A stretch of 16,858 bases of DNA from an uncultured Alphaproteobacteria bacterium (GCA_944391355.1 CALXTG010000156.1:1-16858); one strand, 5' to 3'; positions 1 to 6,962 are shown, counted from the first letter of the stretch. Notes: a model not told the origin generated them from the letters alone. Numbers and translations: made by a program.

Positions 1-185
1 CAGGGGCCGATATTATACTTACCGAGCCTTGTTCCGAACTGTTCGGTGATCCGGTTTTCCATCTCATAAGCGGTACACTCATGATAAAGATCCATAAACT
101 CGTCATCAAAGACATAATCACGGATAATACAATGACGAAATCCGTCAAAGATGGGATCATCCATCTCATAAATTTTTTCATTCAT
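1..185 (-). CDS. Hypothetical protein, 3' end cut by window edge
   Basis: An open frame runs from an ATG at 185 to the window edge, about 61 codons without a stop. The product begins MNEKIYEMDDPIFDGF and is rich in Asp, Glu, Tyr and Phe. It has no signal peptide or membrane segment in the visible part, so it is probably cytoplasmic. I do not recognise the family. A very good sigma70-like promoter lies upstream (TTGACA, 16-bp spacer, TATTAA at 221-248), which supports the reading. There is no Shine-Dalgarno; the ATG sits in the sequence ATTATAGCTATGAA, which also surrounds the start of the gene beginning at 5571. Confidence 0.6.
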   Translation of the reverse strand, partial: MNEKIYEMDDPIFDGFRHCIIRDYVFDDEFMDLYHECTAYEMENRITEQFGTRLGKYNIGP

Positions 186-220
186 AGCTATAATTTTTTA
201 ATAATTAATAATATTCTTTC

Positions 221-248
221 TTAATACCACATTGGACAAAATTGTCAA
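221..248 (-). promoter_or_regulatory. Sigma70-like promoter of the gene starting at 185
   Basis: Read on the minus strand, TTGACA (243-248) is followed after 16 bp by TATTAA (221-226). The predicted start of transcription is near 214, leaving an AU-rich leader of about 30 nt with no Shine-Dalgarno. Confidence 0.6.
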
Positions 249-311
249 GTATTCCATATATAGGATTGGTTTTTCCGAAAATTCTGTATTAGATACCCGT
301 AGAGCAGGTTT

Positions 312-1001
312 TCACCCTTTGAAGCCGATGGCCACCACATACTCCTCCGGCGAACCTTTGCGGCTGGCATCGGGTTTGGCATGCGCGACTTTGGTAAAAT
401 TCTGTTTCATGTCTTTCAACAAATTCCCTTCGGTACCGCCTTTAAAAACCTTGGCAATAAAAATACCTCCCGGCGCCAAAACCTCTTTGGCAAATTCATA
501 AGCCATTTCGACCAAAGCAATTGTCCGCAAATGGTCGGTCTGCTGGTGGCCGATAGTATTGGCAGCCATATCGCTCATGACGATATCGGCCGGTCCGTTT
601 AATAAAGCCTTAAGCTTATCTGCGGCATCTTCGGTCGTAAAATCCTGACAAATCAGTGTTGCTCCGGGAATTGGCTCAGTTTCCAAGATATCCAGCCCGA
701 CCACCTGCCCGGTACCTTTATTGCGCTCTACCGCAATTTGGGTCCAGCCGCCCGGCGCACAGCCTAAATCGACAATTGTCTTGCCTTTTCCGAGGAACTT
801 ATATTTTTCATCTAACTGAATAAGCTTAAATGCCGCCCGCGAACGGTATCCCTGGCGTTTGGCTTCGGCAACGTAAGGATCATTCAACTGACGTTCCAGC
901 CATTTGGTTGAACTGGGACGGCGATATTTGGCCGTCTTGACATGAACCGCCAATCCGCGGCGACCGCTGACCTGTTTAGCCGATTGGGTTAATTTTGCCA
1001 T
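312..1001 (-). CDS. rlmE: 23S rRNA (uridine-2'-O-)-methyltransferase RlmE (FtsJ/RrmJ)
   Basis: This is a SAM-dependent enzyme that 2'-O-methylates the conserved U2552 of the 23S A-loop during late 50S assembly in the cytoplasm. The 229-aa protein has the SAM-binding motif I DLGCAPGGW (residues 78-86). The K-D-K-E tetrad is visible: Lys59 in RSRAAFKL, Asp144 in VMSDMA, Lys184 in IAKVF and Glu219 in SPEEYVVA. The N-terminal extension of about 35 basic residues before WLERQLNDPYV is usual for alphaproteobacterial members. The start at 1001 overlaps the end of the upstream Ppx/GppA gene by 13 bp, so the two are translationally coupled. It is the last gene of a three-gene operon. Family assignment is secure. 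Confidence 0.96.
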   Translation of the reverse strand: MAKLTQSAKQVSGRRGLAVHVKTAKYRRPSSTKWLERQLNDPYVAEAKRQGYRSRAAFKLIQLDEKYKFLGKGKTIVDLGCAPGGWTQIAVERNKGTGQVVGLDILETEPIPGATLICQDFTTEDAADKLKALLNGPADIVMSDMAANTIGHQQTDHLRTIALVEMAYEFAKEVLAPGGIFIAKVFKGGTEGNLLKDMKQNFTKVAHAKPDASRKGSPEEYVVAIGFKG

Positions 1002-1936
1002 TTTCCCTCCCGTAACTCTTCAATAATTCCGTCTTTGGCGCTTTTTAAAGAAGCGGTCAGCTCCTTAAGCCCCAGCTTCTGATAAATCGCCTGAAAAATA
1101 ACACAGGCCGCAATAAAAATTGTCGCGCGTTTCTGTCCGACATACGGAGATGCCGCCCGTTCTGCTTCCGTCGAAACATAAACCGCGGCGATCTGACGAT
1201 CCATGTCTTCAGCCGACATTTTCACACCGTCCATGGCCTGACGGTCATATTCTCCGCTCCCCGCAATCATTGCCGCCAAGCGCAGAGGGTTTGAGGACGT
1301 GGCGATACAGCAGCAATTCTCCCGATATTTTTCCCATCCGGAACGGCAGATAAAATCATCAACATAATTTTCGACCTCCTGCCGCAAGACCCGGGCTCCG
1401 GCCTCATTATAGTCATTAAGAGCAAAGGCTTCTGAAGCATTGCGCGCACCCCAGGGAATGGATATTGTATAAATAATCCGCTGTTGAGCATTATTTTCGG
1501 CTAAGGTTATTTCAGTTGAACCGCCGCCCAAATCATAGAGCAAAACATAAGGAGCTTTCCCTTGGGCATGAGAAACCGCACCTTTAAGATTCAAGCGAGC
1601 TTCCTCAGCCCCGTCAATAACCTCCAGTTCAATCCCGGCTTTTTCCTTAACCAAGTTCAAAAAGTCATCGGCATTTTTTGCCATCCGGCAGCCGGCCGTC
1701 GCCACGGCCCGCAATCGGCAGGGCGAATATTGATTGATTTTGCGGCTGAAATCACACAAACAATCCACTCCGCGTTTAACCGCTTCGGGCGTAAACTTCA
1801 TTTCTTTATGCAAACCTTCGCCGAGAGCCGTTTTGACATTTTCGCAGCAAAGATATTCTCCTCCGGCATCGGCAATAACCAGACGGCAGGAATTGGTTCC
1901 CAGATCTATTGCCGCATAATAGCGATTATTGTTCAT
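989..1936 (-). CDS. Ppx/GppA family phosphatase, divergent second copy
   Basis: This is an actin-like-fold exopolyphosphatase/pppGpp phosphatase homologue of 315 aa. Phosphate-1 motif DLGTNS is at residues 11-16, EEAR with the putative catalytic Glu at 111-114, and phosphate-2 motif DLGGGSTE at 135-142. The position that reads GTSGTVT in the upstream paralogue reads ATSSNP here (212-217), so the conserved Gly is lost. The C-terminal motif DRGIREGIL of the paralogue is also replaced. This suggests altered specificity or activity; that is inference. It overlaps the upstream paralogue by 11 bp and rlmE by 13 bp, and so lies mid-operon. Cysteines are unusually frequent, including CCC at 208-210. 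It lacks the C-terminal HD-like domain of long Ppx proteins. Confidence 0.88.
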   Translation of the reverse strand: MNNNRYYAAIDLGTNSCRLVIADAGGEYLCCENVKTALGEGLHKEMKFTPEAVKRGVDCLCDFSRKINQYSPCRLRAVATAGCRMAKNADDFLNLVKEKAGIELEVIDGAEEARLNLKGAVSHAQGKAPYVLLYDLGGGSTEITLAENNAQQRIIYTISIPWGARNASEAFALNDYNEAGARVLRQEVENYVDDFICRSGWEKYRENCCCIATSSNPLRLAAMIAGSGEYDRQAMDGVKMSAEDMDRQIAAVYVSTEAERAASPYVGQKRATIFIAACVIFQAIYQKLGLKELTASLKSAKDGIIEELREGKWQN

Positions 1937-3047
1937 TCTTATGACTCCGATTGCGATTAAACGGATGACGATAATGCCGTTTCTTATGGCGATTGTAATA
2001 AGGCGGCGCGTTTTTCCGGCTGTGCATCATATCCAGCAGTATTCCTTCGCGAATTCCGCGGTCGGCCACGGTAATTTCCGAGATCGGCCAAAAAGAACAA
2101 AGCGCCTCAATAATAGCACAACCGGCCATGGTCAGGTCTGCTTTTTGCGCGCCGATGCACGGATGCTTTTTACGCCCTTCATCTCCCAGCCTTTTTATCT
2201 TATTAATCGCCCGGTCTATATCCTGGCGGGTAATTGAAATTCCGTCAACCGCCGAACGGTTATAGCGCGGCAGATTCAAGTGAACCGCACCCAAAACCGT
2301 TACCGTTCCCGAGGTCCCGATAACTTGAATCTCCTGATTGCGGATCCCTTCCAGCAGCTGATATTTTTCTTCAAATTCTTCCAGCAGTTTATGCGTCCGT
2401 TCAATAATCGTATTATAAGCCAGAGTTGTCATGTCCTGCTGCGGAAAAGCCTCGCTGATGGTAACCACCCCGTACGGCAGCGAAACAAAACCTTCAATAA
2501 ACGTATTACCGCTGTTGGTCACCCGGGCCAGAGAAATCTCGGTCGAACCGCCGCCGATGTCAAAAACCAGCGTCCTTTTAATATTACGGTTCAAAAGCGG
2601 CACACACCCGACTACCGCCAGCCGAGCTTCTTCCTTAGAAGAAATAATTTCAATATTCAAACCGGTTTCCCGTTTGACAACCTCTAAAAATTCATTACAG
2701 TTTTTTGCTCTGCGGCAGGCGGCCGTCGCCACGAACCGCGAACGGTGAATCGGCGCATATTCGGCCAACACGCCGGCGCAGACTTTTAAGGCATTAACCG
2801 TCCGCCTTACCGCAACCCGGGACAATTCATTGTCCTGAATAATCCCCTCGCCCAAGCGCGTAATTTTGGAAAAAGTTTCTACGACGCGAAACGATGTCGG
2901 GGTCGGCGTCGCAATAACCAGACGGCATGAATTGGTTCCCAGATCAATTGCCGCATAGTTACGCTGCTCCTGCCCGCCAACAGTTATTTTGCGGTTCAAC
3001 TCAGGTTTGGAAGCGTTCTTTTTATTCCTGCTCGGCCATTTCTGCAT
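1926..3047 (-). CDS. ppx: Ppx/GppA family exopolyphosphatase / pppGpp phosphatase
   Basis: This is the first gene of the operon, 373 aa, of the ASKHA fold. Members hydrolyse terminal phosphate from inorganic polyphosphate or pppGpp, linking phosphate storage to the stringent response. Conserved motifs are DLGTNS (35-40), EEAR (139-142), DIGGGSTE (163-170), GTSGTVT (244-250) and DRGIREGIL near the C-terminus. It has an N-terminal basic extension of about 28 residues and a basic, His-rich tail (YYNRHKKRHYRHPFNRNRSHK). The tail may contact nucleic acid or polyphosphate; that is inference. The start has only a weak ribosome binding site; a later start near residue 30 is possible but I see no better ATG. 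Ppx and GppA cannot be told apart from sequence alone, so the symbol is tentative. Confidence 0.88.
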   Translation of the reverse strand: MQKWPSRNKKNASKPELNRKITVGGQEQRNYAAIDLGTNSCRLVIATPTPTSFRVVETFSKITRLGEGIIQDNELSRVAVRRTVNALKVCAGVLAEYAPIHRSRFVATAACRRAKNCNEFLEVVKRETGLNIEIISSKEEARLAVVGCVPLLNRNIKRTLVFDIGGGSTEISLARVTNSGNTFIEGFVSLPYGVVTISEAFPQQDMTTLAYNTIIERTHKLLEEFEEKYQLLEGIRNQEIQVIGTSGTVTVLGAVHLNLPRYNRSAVDGISITRQDIDRAINKIKRLGDEGRKKHPCIGAQKADLTMAGCAIIEALCSFWPISEITVADRGIREGILLDMMHSRKNAPPYYNRHKKRHYRHPFNRNRSHKNEQ

Positions 3048-3084
3048 AATTGCTTACAATTCATCCAATTTTTAAATTACATAA

Positions 3085-3113
3085 TATATAACCCGCTTTC
3101 ATGCCGTACACAA
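3085..3113 (-). promoter_or_regulatory. Sigma70-like promoter of the ppx-ppx2-rlmE operon
   Basis: On the minus strand TTGTGT (3108-3113), a 17-bp spacer and TATATA (3085-3090) precede the ppx start at 3047. Transcription would begin near 3078, giving a leader of about 30 nt. Confidence 0.5.
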
Positions 3114-3130
3114 TATTTTTTTTAAAACAA

Positions 3131-3150
3131 TGCCGGGAAACTTCCCGGCA
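3131..3150 (-). terminator. Hairpin terminator after ccrM
   Basis: Perfect 9-bp GC-rich arms (TGCCGGGAA / TTCCCGGCA) with a 2-nt spacer lie just past the ccrM stop. In the ccrM direction they are followed by TTGTTTTA, a fair U-rich tract. It separates ccrM from the ppx operon. Confidence 0.65.
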
Positions 3151-3178
3151 CCGCAAACTTACATTTCAGACTGTCAAA

Positions 3179-4276
3179 CTAAACATTTTTCATCTCATCG
3201 CGAACCTGCTGACGCAGCTCGTCAATACAGACCAGTTCCTTGCGTTCATTTTCAAAATGCCAGAAAACCCAGCCGTTGCATGCCGGCGCATTCTGTGCGG
3301 CAGCACCGACCTGATGAATCGATCCCTCAGCCGTTTCCGACTTCAGAGTCCCGTCAGAACGAATAACCGCGCAATGTTTCCGACTGGCGTCAAACAACCA
3401 GTCTCCCGGAGTCAGAAGCCCTCTCTCCACCACCGATCCGAAAGGAATACGCGGTTGACGTTTTTTGGAACTGAACTCCAAACACAGCTCGTTTTTCACT
3501 CTCTCCACCGCATCAATCCGCTGCTGCGCTCCGACAACATAGCCGGCGTCTTTTTCAATGCCGATAAAATGACGTCCCAGTTTTTTTGCCACGGCACCGG
3601 TCGTTCCGGTTCCGAAAAACGGATCCAACACCACATCATCAACTTTGGAAGAAGCCATCAAAACCCGATACAACAGCGCTTCCGGTTTTTGCGTCGGATG
3701 CAGTTTGTTGCCTTCGGCATCTTTCAAACGTTCCTTACCGGTACACAACGGAATTGACCAATCGCTGCGCCTTTGTGTATCTTCATTCAGCGCCTTCATC
3801 GCCTCATAATTAAAAGTATATTTGGAAGTCGGACTTTTGCTAGCCCAGATAAGCGTTTCATGCGCATTGGTAAAACGCGTGCCCTTAAAATTCGGCATCG
3901 GATTAACTTTGTTCCAGATAATATCATTCAATATCCAAAACCCTAAATCCTGCAGAATATAGCCGACCCGGAAAATATTATGATAAGAACCGATTACCCA
4001 GATTGAACCGTTTTCTTTCAGAACCCGGCGGGCAGCCGTCATCCAGGCTTTGGTATACTGATCATAGGCCGCCGGACTTTCAAAATTATCCCATTCTTCA
4101 TAGACCCCGCTGACATTGCTGTTGTCCGGCCGGGTTAATGCATCGCCGAGCTGCAGATTATACGGCGGATCGGCAAAAATGACATCAACGGAATTCTCCT
4201 CCATAGCATTCATAACCTTAATACAATCATCATTGATAATTGTGTTGAGAATAGTCTCTGTACGGATACTGCTCAT
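3179..4276 (-). CDS. ccrM: CcrM-type adenine-N6 DNA methyltransferase (GANTC)
   Basis: This is a beta-class N6-adenine methyltransferase. CcrM methylates GANTC and acts as a cell-cycle regulator in alphaproteobacteria. Catalytic motif IV is FADPPYNLQLG (DPPY at 36-39 from the chosen start). Signature blocks follow: IWVIGSYHNIFRVG, MPNFKGTRF, NAHETLIWASKS, SDWSIPLCTG, HPTQKPEALLYRV and DPFFGTGTTG (218-227). The C-terminal part, about residues 270-345, is the RAMA domain needed for DNA binding in CcrM, ending PACNGWVFWHFE. The product is about 365 aa, the usual CcrM length. I chose the ATG at 4276; the frame is open three codons further to a TTG. It stands alone between a terminator on each side. 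A GANTC site (GACTC, 4404-4408) lies about 130 bp upstream. Identification is very secure. Confidence 0.97.
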   Translation of the reverse strand: MSSIRTETILNTIINDDCIKVMNAMEENSVDVIFADPPYNLQLGDALTRPDNSNVSGVYEEWDNFESPAAYDQYTKAWMTAARRVLKENGSIWVIGSYHNIFRVGYILQDLGFWILNDIIWNKVNPMPNFKGTRFTNAHETLIWASKSPTSKYTFNYEAMKALNEDTQRRSDWSIPLCTGKERLKDAEGNKLHPTQKPEALLYRVLMASSKVDDVVLDPFFGTGTTGAVAKKLGRHFIGIEKDAGYVVGAQQRIDAVERVKNELCLEFSSKKRQPRIPFGSVVERGLLTPGDWLFDASRKHCAVIRSDGTLKSETAEGSIHQVGAAAQNAPACNGWVFWHFENERKELVCIDELRQQVRDEMKNV

Positions 4277-4352
4277 TTTCACCAACCGTGTTCTAGGGGT
4301 TTCTTCAATGCCCCAAGTATGGGTCAGATTTGGTTATAAATTTATTAACAAG

Positions 4353-4391
4353 CCTAAAAAAACTGCAACCTTTTTAAGATTGCAGTTCTTT
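4353..4391 (-). terminator. Hairpin terminator after the gene ending at 4407
   Basis: AACTGCAA (4361-4368) and TTGCAGTT (4380-4387) form an 8-bp stem with an 11-nt loop. On the minus strand the stem is followed by a seven-T run (4354-4360 read in reverse). It isolates ccrM from the upstream unit. Confidence 0.7.
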
Positions 4392-4406
4392 TCAATAACT
4401 TAAGAC

Positions 4407-5111
4407 TCACATTTTAACGAATCGGCCGATTCCGGAACCTTCTTTGTCAAAAAGACAAAAGCAGATTTCACCGACAATCCCGATTTTCGGCTCCTGCGGC
4501 AAGACTGTTTTTTCTTCTTCCGCTTCATGCGCGTCATCAGATTCGTAATAATAATCATCATCAGGCTCATCTTCGGACTGATAAAGCATTCCCAATACCG
4601 ACAGATATTCGGCAACGGCCGGAACCAAATAAAATACAGCCTGAAACTCTCCGTCACGGACTGTCCCAAAATCTTTGGCCAGCTCAACCAGCTGCGTATC
4701 GCTGTAAAGCTCATAATTATCACAAATCATCTGCGATGCGCGATCACAGAAATTTTCGCTCAAATCATAATCCCCCGACAGCTGCAGAATAATTCTGAGG
4801 GCTTCATAATATTCCTGCGGACTTTTTTGAATCAGGCGGGGATTTCTTTCCGCCGCCTTGCAAAACTGCTCATAAACCGCGACACATCCGTTAAAAACCC
4901 TGTAAAAATCCTGCTCAATCCGCTGCGGGCTGTCCACCCACTGCCGCAAAAAATTATCGTCAACTTTATATTCGTCAACGCCCCAAATTAAACGGGCCGT
5001 TTTCAGCAGATTGGATTTTGTATCCCGCACCTGAAGCTGACGTCCGAAAACCTGATAATAACCGAGAATTAAAACAATACGCCTTAACTCCTCAATTGAT
5101 TTGATCTTCAT
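4407..5111 (-). CDS. Hypothetical protein with acidic linker
   Basis: About 234 aa from the ATG at 5111. The frame extends upstream to an ATG at 5156, but those 15 residues look like AT-rich leader and have no ribosome binding site. I do not recognise the family. The first 190 residues are predicted mostly helical with many aromatics. A low-complexity acidic stretch rich in Asp, Glu and Tyr follows (EDEPDDDYYYESDD), then a short hydrophobic, probably beta-stranded C-terminus (KIGIVGEICFCLFD). No signal peptide or clear membrane segment is seen. It lies between ccrM and rnhB, which are often near-neighbours in alphaproteobacteria. It has its own terminator. It is probably cytoplasmic with unknown function. 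Confidence 0.72.
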   Translation of the reverse strand: MKIKSIEELRRIVLILGYYQVFGRQLQVRDTKSNLLKTARLIWGVDEYKVDDNFLRQWVDSPQRIEQDFYRVFNGCVAVYEQFCKAAERNPRLIQKSPQEYYEALRIILQLSGDYDLSENFCDRASQMICDNYELYSDTQLVELAKDFGTVRDGEFQAVFYLVPAVAEYLSVLGMLYQSEDEPDDDYYYESDDAHEAEEEKTVLPQEPKIGIVGEICFCLFDKEGSGIGRFVKM

Positions 5112-5192
5112 AATATTTAATAGTTTGGTTAATAATCTTTTTAACAAAACTAACATAACATTCGCATTGTTTTTGTCAACCGCGGCAAAAAT

Positions 5193-5218
5193 AAAACCAC
5201 TGTTTTCACAGTGGTTTT
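5193..5218 (-). terminator. Hairpin terminator overlapping the stop of the gene ending at 5206
   Basis: Perfect 11-bp arms (5193-5203 and 5208-5218) with loop TTTC. On the minus strand the 3' arm ends in TTTTATTTT. The TGA stop of the upstream gene (5208-5206) falls at the loop, so the last codons form one arm of the stem. Confidence 0.8.
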
Positions 5219-5571
5219 TCTAAAAGCATCCTGATTTCGGGACGTTTTTTTAAGACGCGCCCCAACTCGGCCGGCCAATTTTCGACTTCCTCAAAGACCA
5301 ATCCTTCACGGAGATACAGCCCCTGCAACAAAGCATAAATACCGAACACTTCGGCTCTGGAAGCCGCAATCTCGGACAAATCTCCTTCCCGCATCAGTTC
5401 GGTAAAACGGCCAAAAACCCTGATAACATCGGCTCGAACCGAAGATGCAATTGTTACCCGGCTGTCTTCCAGCCAGTAATTTCCTTCTGACGCCAAGCGC
5501 CGCAACAGATAACGAATATTGAGAATTTCCCTTCGCAGCTGCTGCAATTCCGATAAATAATTTTCTTTCAT
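5206..5571 (-). CDS. Hypothetical helical protein
   Basis: A 121-aa protein rich in Leu, Arg and Glu, predicted to be nearly all helical, with a possible coiled-coil start (ELQQLRREILNIRYLLRRLASE). No signal peptide or membrane helix is seen. I do not recognise the family. It has an excellent promoter (TTGATA, 16 bp, TATAAT) and a terminator, so it is a monocistronic unit between rnhB and the acidic-linker gene. There is no Shine-Dalgarno; the ATG is in the same ATTATAGCTATGAA context as the gene starting at 185. Its function is unknown. Confidence 0.75.
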   Translation of the reverse strand: MKENYLSELQQLRREILNIRYLLRRLASEGNYWLEDSRVTIASSVRADVIRVFGRFTELMREGDLSEIAASRAEVFGIYALLQGLYLREGLVFEEVENWPAELGRVLKKRPEIRMLLEKPL

Positions 5572-5599
5572 AGCTATAATAATTTACAATTTGCAAATT

Positions 5600-5627
5600 A
5601 TTATATAGACAAAAAACTTATTATCAA
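5600..5627 (-). promoter_or_regulatory. Strong sigma70-like promoter with downstream palindrome
   Basis: On the minus strand TTGATA (5622-5627), 16 bp, then consensus TATAAT (5600-5605). Directly after the -10 box is a 12-bp palindrome, AATTTGCAAATT (5588-5599), placed over the predicted transcription start. It could be an operator. Confidence 0.65.
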
Positions 5628-5632
5628 GAATT

Positions 5633-6265
5633 TTATGCGGCGTTCTTTTGCAAAATTTCTTGAATCGGCCGATAGCTTTTCCGATGTTCCGAAGTAACCC
5701 CGTAACGTTTCAAACCTTCTATATGCAGGGCTGTCCCATAACCGGCATTTTTTTCAAAACCGTAATAAGGATATTTTTCCGCCAACCGGCACATCAGGCG
5801 ATCCCTGTATACTTTTGCCACAATCGAAGCTGCCGCTATTGACAAAGAACGTCCGTCTCCTTTAACAACCGCCTGTGCCCGACAGGGAAAATCCTTCGGC
5901 AGCCGATTGCCGTCAATCAAAGCCTGTTCCGGAACAATCGGCAAGGCCTTAACCGCCCGTTTCATCGCCAGAAACGTCGCCTGCAGAATATTCATCTCGT
6001 CAATTTCCTGCGCCGAAGCCTCCCCGATACCGATAACCAGACGTCCCGCGGCTTCTTCTTCAAAAAGCCGTTGATATAACGCCTCGCGTCTTTTGGCGGT
6101 TAGTTTTTTAGAATCATCAAGACCGTGTAATAAATCCGCCGGCAAATTTTTGTCTTTAATAATAACTGCGCCGGCAACCACCGGACCGGCCCAAGGGCCG
6201 CGGCCGGCCTCATCTATTCCGGCTACCGGACAATTCATATTCTTTTCAAGTTCAAAATCAGGCAT
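5633..6265 (-). CDS. rnhB: Ribonuclease HII
   Basis: This enzyme cuts the RNA strand 5' of ribonucleotides embedded in duplex DNA, starting ribonucleotide excision repair. The 210-aa product has the family signature GIDEAGRGPWAGPVVAGA (Asp18, Glu19), Asp118 in LIDGN, and Asp155 in AASIVAKVYRDR, completing the DEDD-type site. The C-terminal KNAGYGTALHIEGLKRYGVTSEHRKSY block is typical. The ATG at 6265 is preceded by a good ribosome binding site (CAGGAGAT). In many alphaproteobacteria rnhB lies directly before ccrM; here two unknown genes are interposed. Confidence 0.97.
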   Translation of the reverse strand: MPDFELEKNMNCPVAGIDEAGRGPWAGPVVAGAVIIKDKNLPADLLHGLDDSKKLTAKRREALYQRLFEEEAAGRLVIGIGEASAQEIDEMNILQATFLAMKRAVKALPIVPEQALIDGNRLPKDFPCRAQAVVKGDGRSLSIAAASIVAKVYRDRLMCRLAEKYPYYGFEKNAGYGTALHIEGLKRYGVTSEHRKSYRPIQEILQKNAA

Positions 6266-6333
6266 AACAGATCTCCTGCCGCTTTTTTACTTCTTTATCT
6301 TACGCTTGTCAAACCGCAATTACCGTCATGAAA

Positions 6334-6363
6334 ATAAAAAGACCGGAAATCCGGTCTTTTTAT
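6334..6363. terminator. Bidirectional hairpin terminator between the XRE gene and rnhB
   Basis: Perfect 14-bp arms (6334-6347 and 6350-6363) with a 2-nt spacer. The GC core is GACCGG/CCGGTC with A-tract and T-tract flanks that work in both directions. The TAA stop of the XRE gene lies in one arm. Confidence 0.85.
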
Positions 6364-6677
6364 ATCACCAGTTCTAACAGGCGATGATAATCTTTTTTGC
6401 GATAAGCGCAAATAATTTCCAGCTCCCGCGGGGTAAACTGCCCCTCCTGACTACCGAAGTAATGCATTTCCAAAAACTCATTGATTTTAAAAAACTTATC
6501 CAAAGGCAAACGATTAACAGCTTTTTCATATTTTTGCATCTGCTGAAAAGAAACCCCTAAAACAGCTGCCAGTCTTTCCTGAGAAATACCTTTTAATTTA
6601 CGATAATTCACAATTTCCTGACCGATTTTTTTATAAAAATCGATATTCTCATCATTAATACTACGGGAAACTTTCAT
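6360..6677 (-). CDS. XRE-family helix-turn-helix regulator
   Basis: A 105-aa DNA-binding protein. The Cro/C1-type HTH spans roughly residues 17-72: IGQEIVNYRKLKGISQERLAAVLGVSFQQMQKYEKAVNRLPLDKFFKI. The 'GVSFQQMQKYEKAVNR' recognition region is characteristic of small XRE regulators common in alphaproteobacteria. The C-terminal 30 residues are a short helical tail (RELEIICAYRKKDYHRLLELV), likely for dimerisation. I chose the ATG at 6677; the frame also opens one codon earlier with GTG. A purine-rich AGAGAG precedes it. The start lies about 30 nt after the terminator of the structured RNA at 6706-6880, so expression may depend on read-through. Targets are unknown. Confidence 0.88.
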   Translation of the reverse strand: MKVSRSINDENIDFYKKIGQEIVNYRKLKGISQERLAAVLGVSFQQMQKYEKAVNRLPLDKFFKINEFLEMHYFGSQEGQFTPRELEIICAYRKKDYHRLLELVI

Positions 6678-6705
6678 CACTCATCTCTCTTCTCACCACA
6701 CCAAT

Positions 6706-6880
6706 GAAAAAGCCTTATTAAAAGGCGGAGGAGTTCATACCATCCCATAGATGTCGACTTATTCGTCCCGCAGTGCGGCCTTATATCATCGCTCCTCCTG
6801 GAAGAGAGCGACAAATTAACACTACCGATGTTTGTCGTCATCGCTATGGGATATGTAGTATAAGGGTATGAAACCTTCTG
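6706..6880 (-). ncRNA. Candidate structured small RNA or attenuator leader
   Basis: The minus-strand transcript would start near 6880 and end in a T-run at 6707, about 175 nt. The outer stem pairs 6865-6872 (UUCAUACC) and then 6844-6852 (AUCCCAUAG) with one continuous strand at 6734-6750. These are 8 and 9 perfect pairs, with a 12-nt bulge at 6853-6864. Inside are possible hairpins: CGACAAA with UUUGUCG (6831-6837 / 6809-6815), GCUC with GAGC (6806-6809 / 6791-6794), and CCGC-ACU-GCGG (6768-6778). It has a good promoter upstream and a terminator at its 3' end. I cannot match it to 6S, SRP, tmRNA or RNase P RNA by motif. The only long frame through it has no family resemblance. The alternative is a cis-acting leader of the XRE gene. 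Confidence 0.5.
6707..6726 (-). terminator. Terminator at the end of the structured RNA
   Basis: On the minus strand GCCUU-UUAAU-AAGGC is followed by UUUUU. The stem is only 5 bp, so efficiency may be partial. The 5' arm GCCUU (6722-6726) could instead pair with AAGGC at 6778-6782 within the leader, a possible anti-terminator. Confidence 0.6.
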
Positions 6881-6885
6881 CAAGA

Positions 6886-6914
6886 TTTATACAACCTAAA
6901 AAAAATTTTTGCAA
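6886..6914 (-). promoter_or_regulatory. Sigma70-like promoter of the structured RNA
   Basis: On the minus strand TTGCAA (6909-6914), a 17-bp spacer containing a T-run, and TATAAA (6886-6891). The predicted start is near 6880, just before the outer stem of the RNA. Confidence 0.6.
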
Positions 6915-6962
6915 CAACTTTTATCTTTCACCTCAAAATTGCGTAAACATCTCACAATCCGC

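Noticed and set aside
1562..2748. Several plus-strand frames of 100 or more codons opposite the ppx genes
   Set aside because: They are shadows of the conserved minus-strand genes, lack ribosome binding sites and have no family motifs.
3101..3757. 218-codon plus-strand frame opposite ccrM
   Set aside because: It is antisense to highly conserved ccrM motifs and its composition is that of a shadow frame.
6677..6883. 68-codon frame on the minus strand across the structured RNA
   Set aside because: It coincides with extensive RNA pairing, has no ribosome binding site and no protein-like composition, and its start lies at the 5' end of the predicted RNA.
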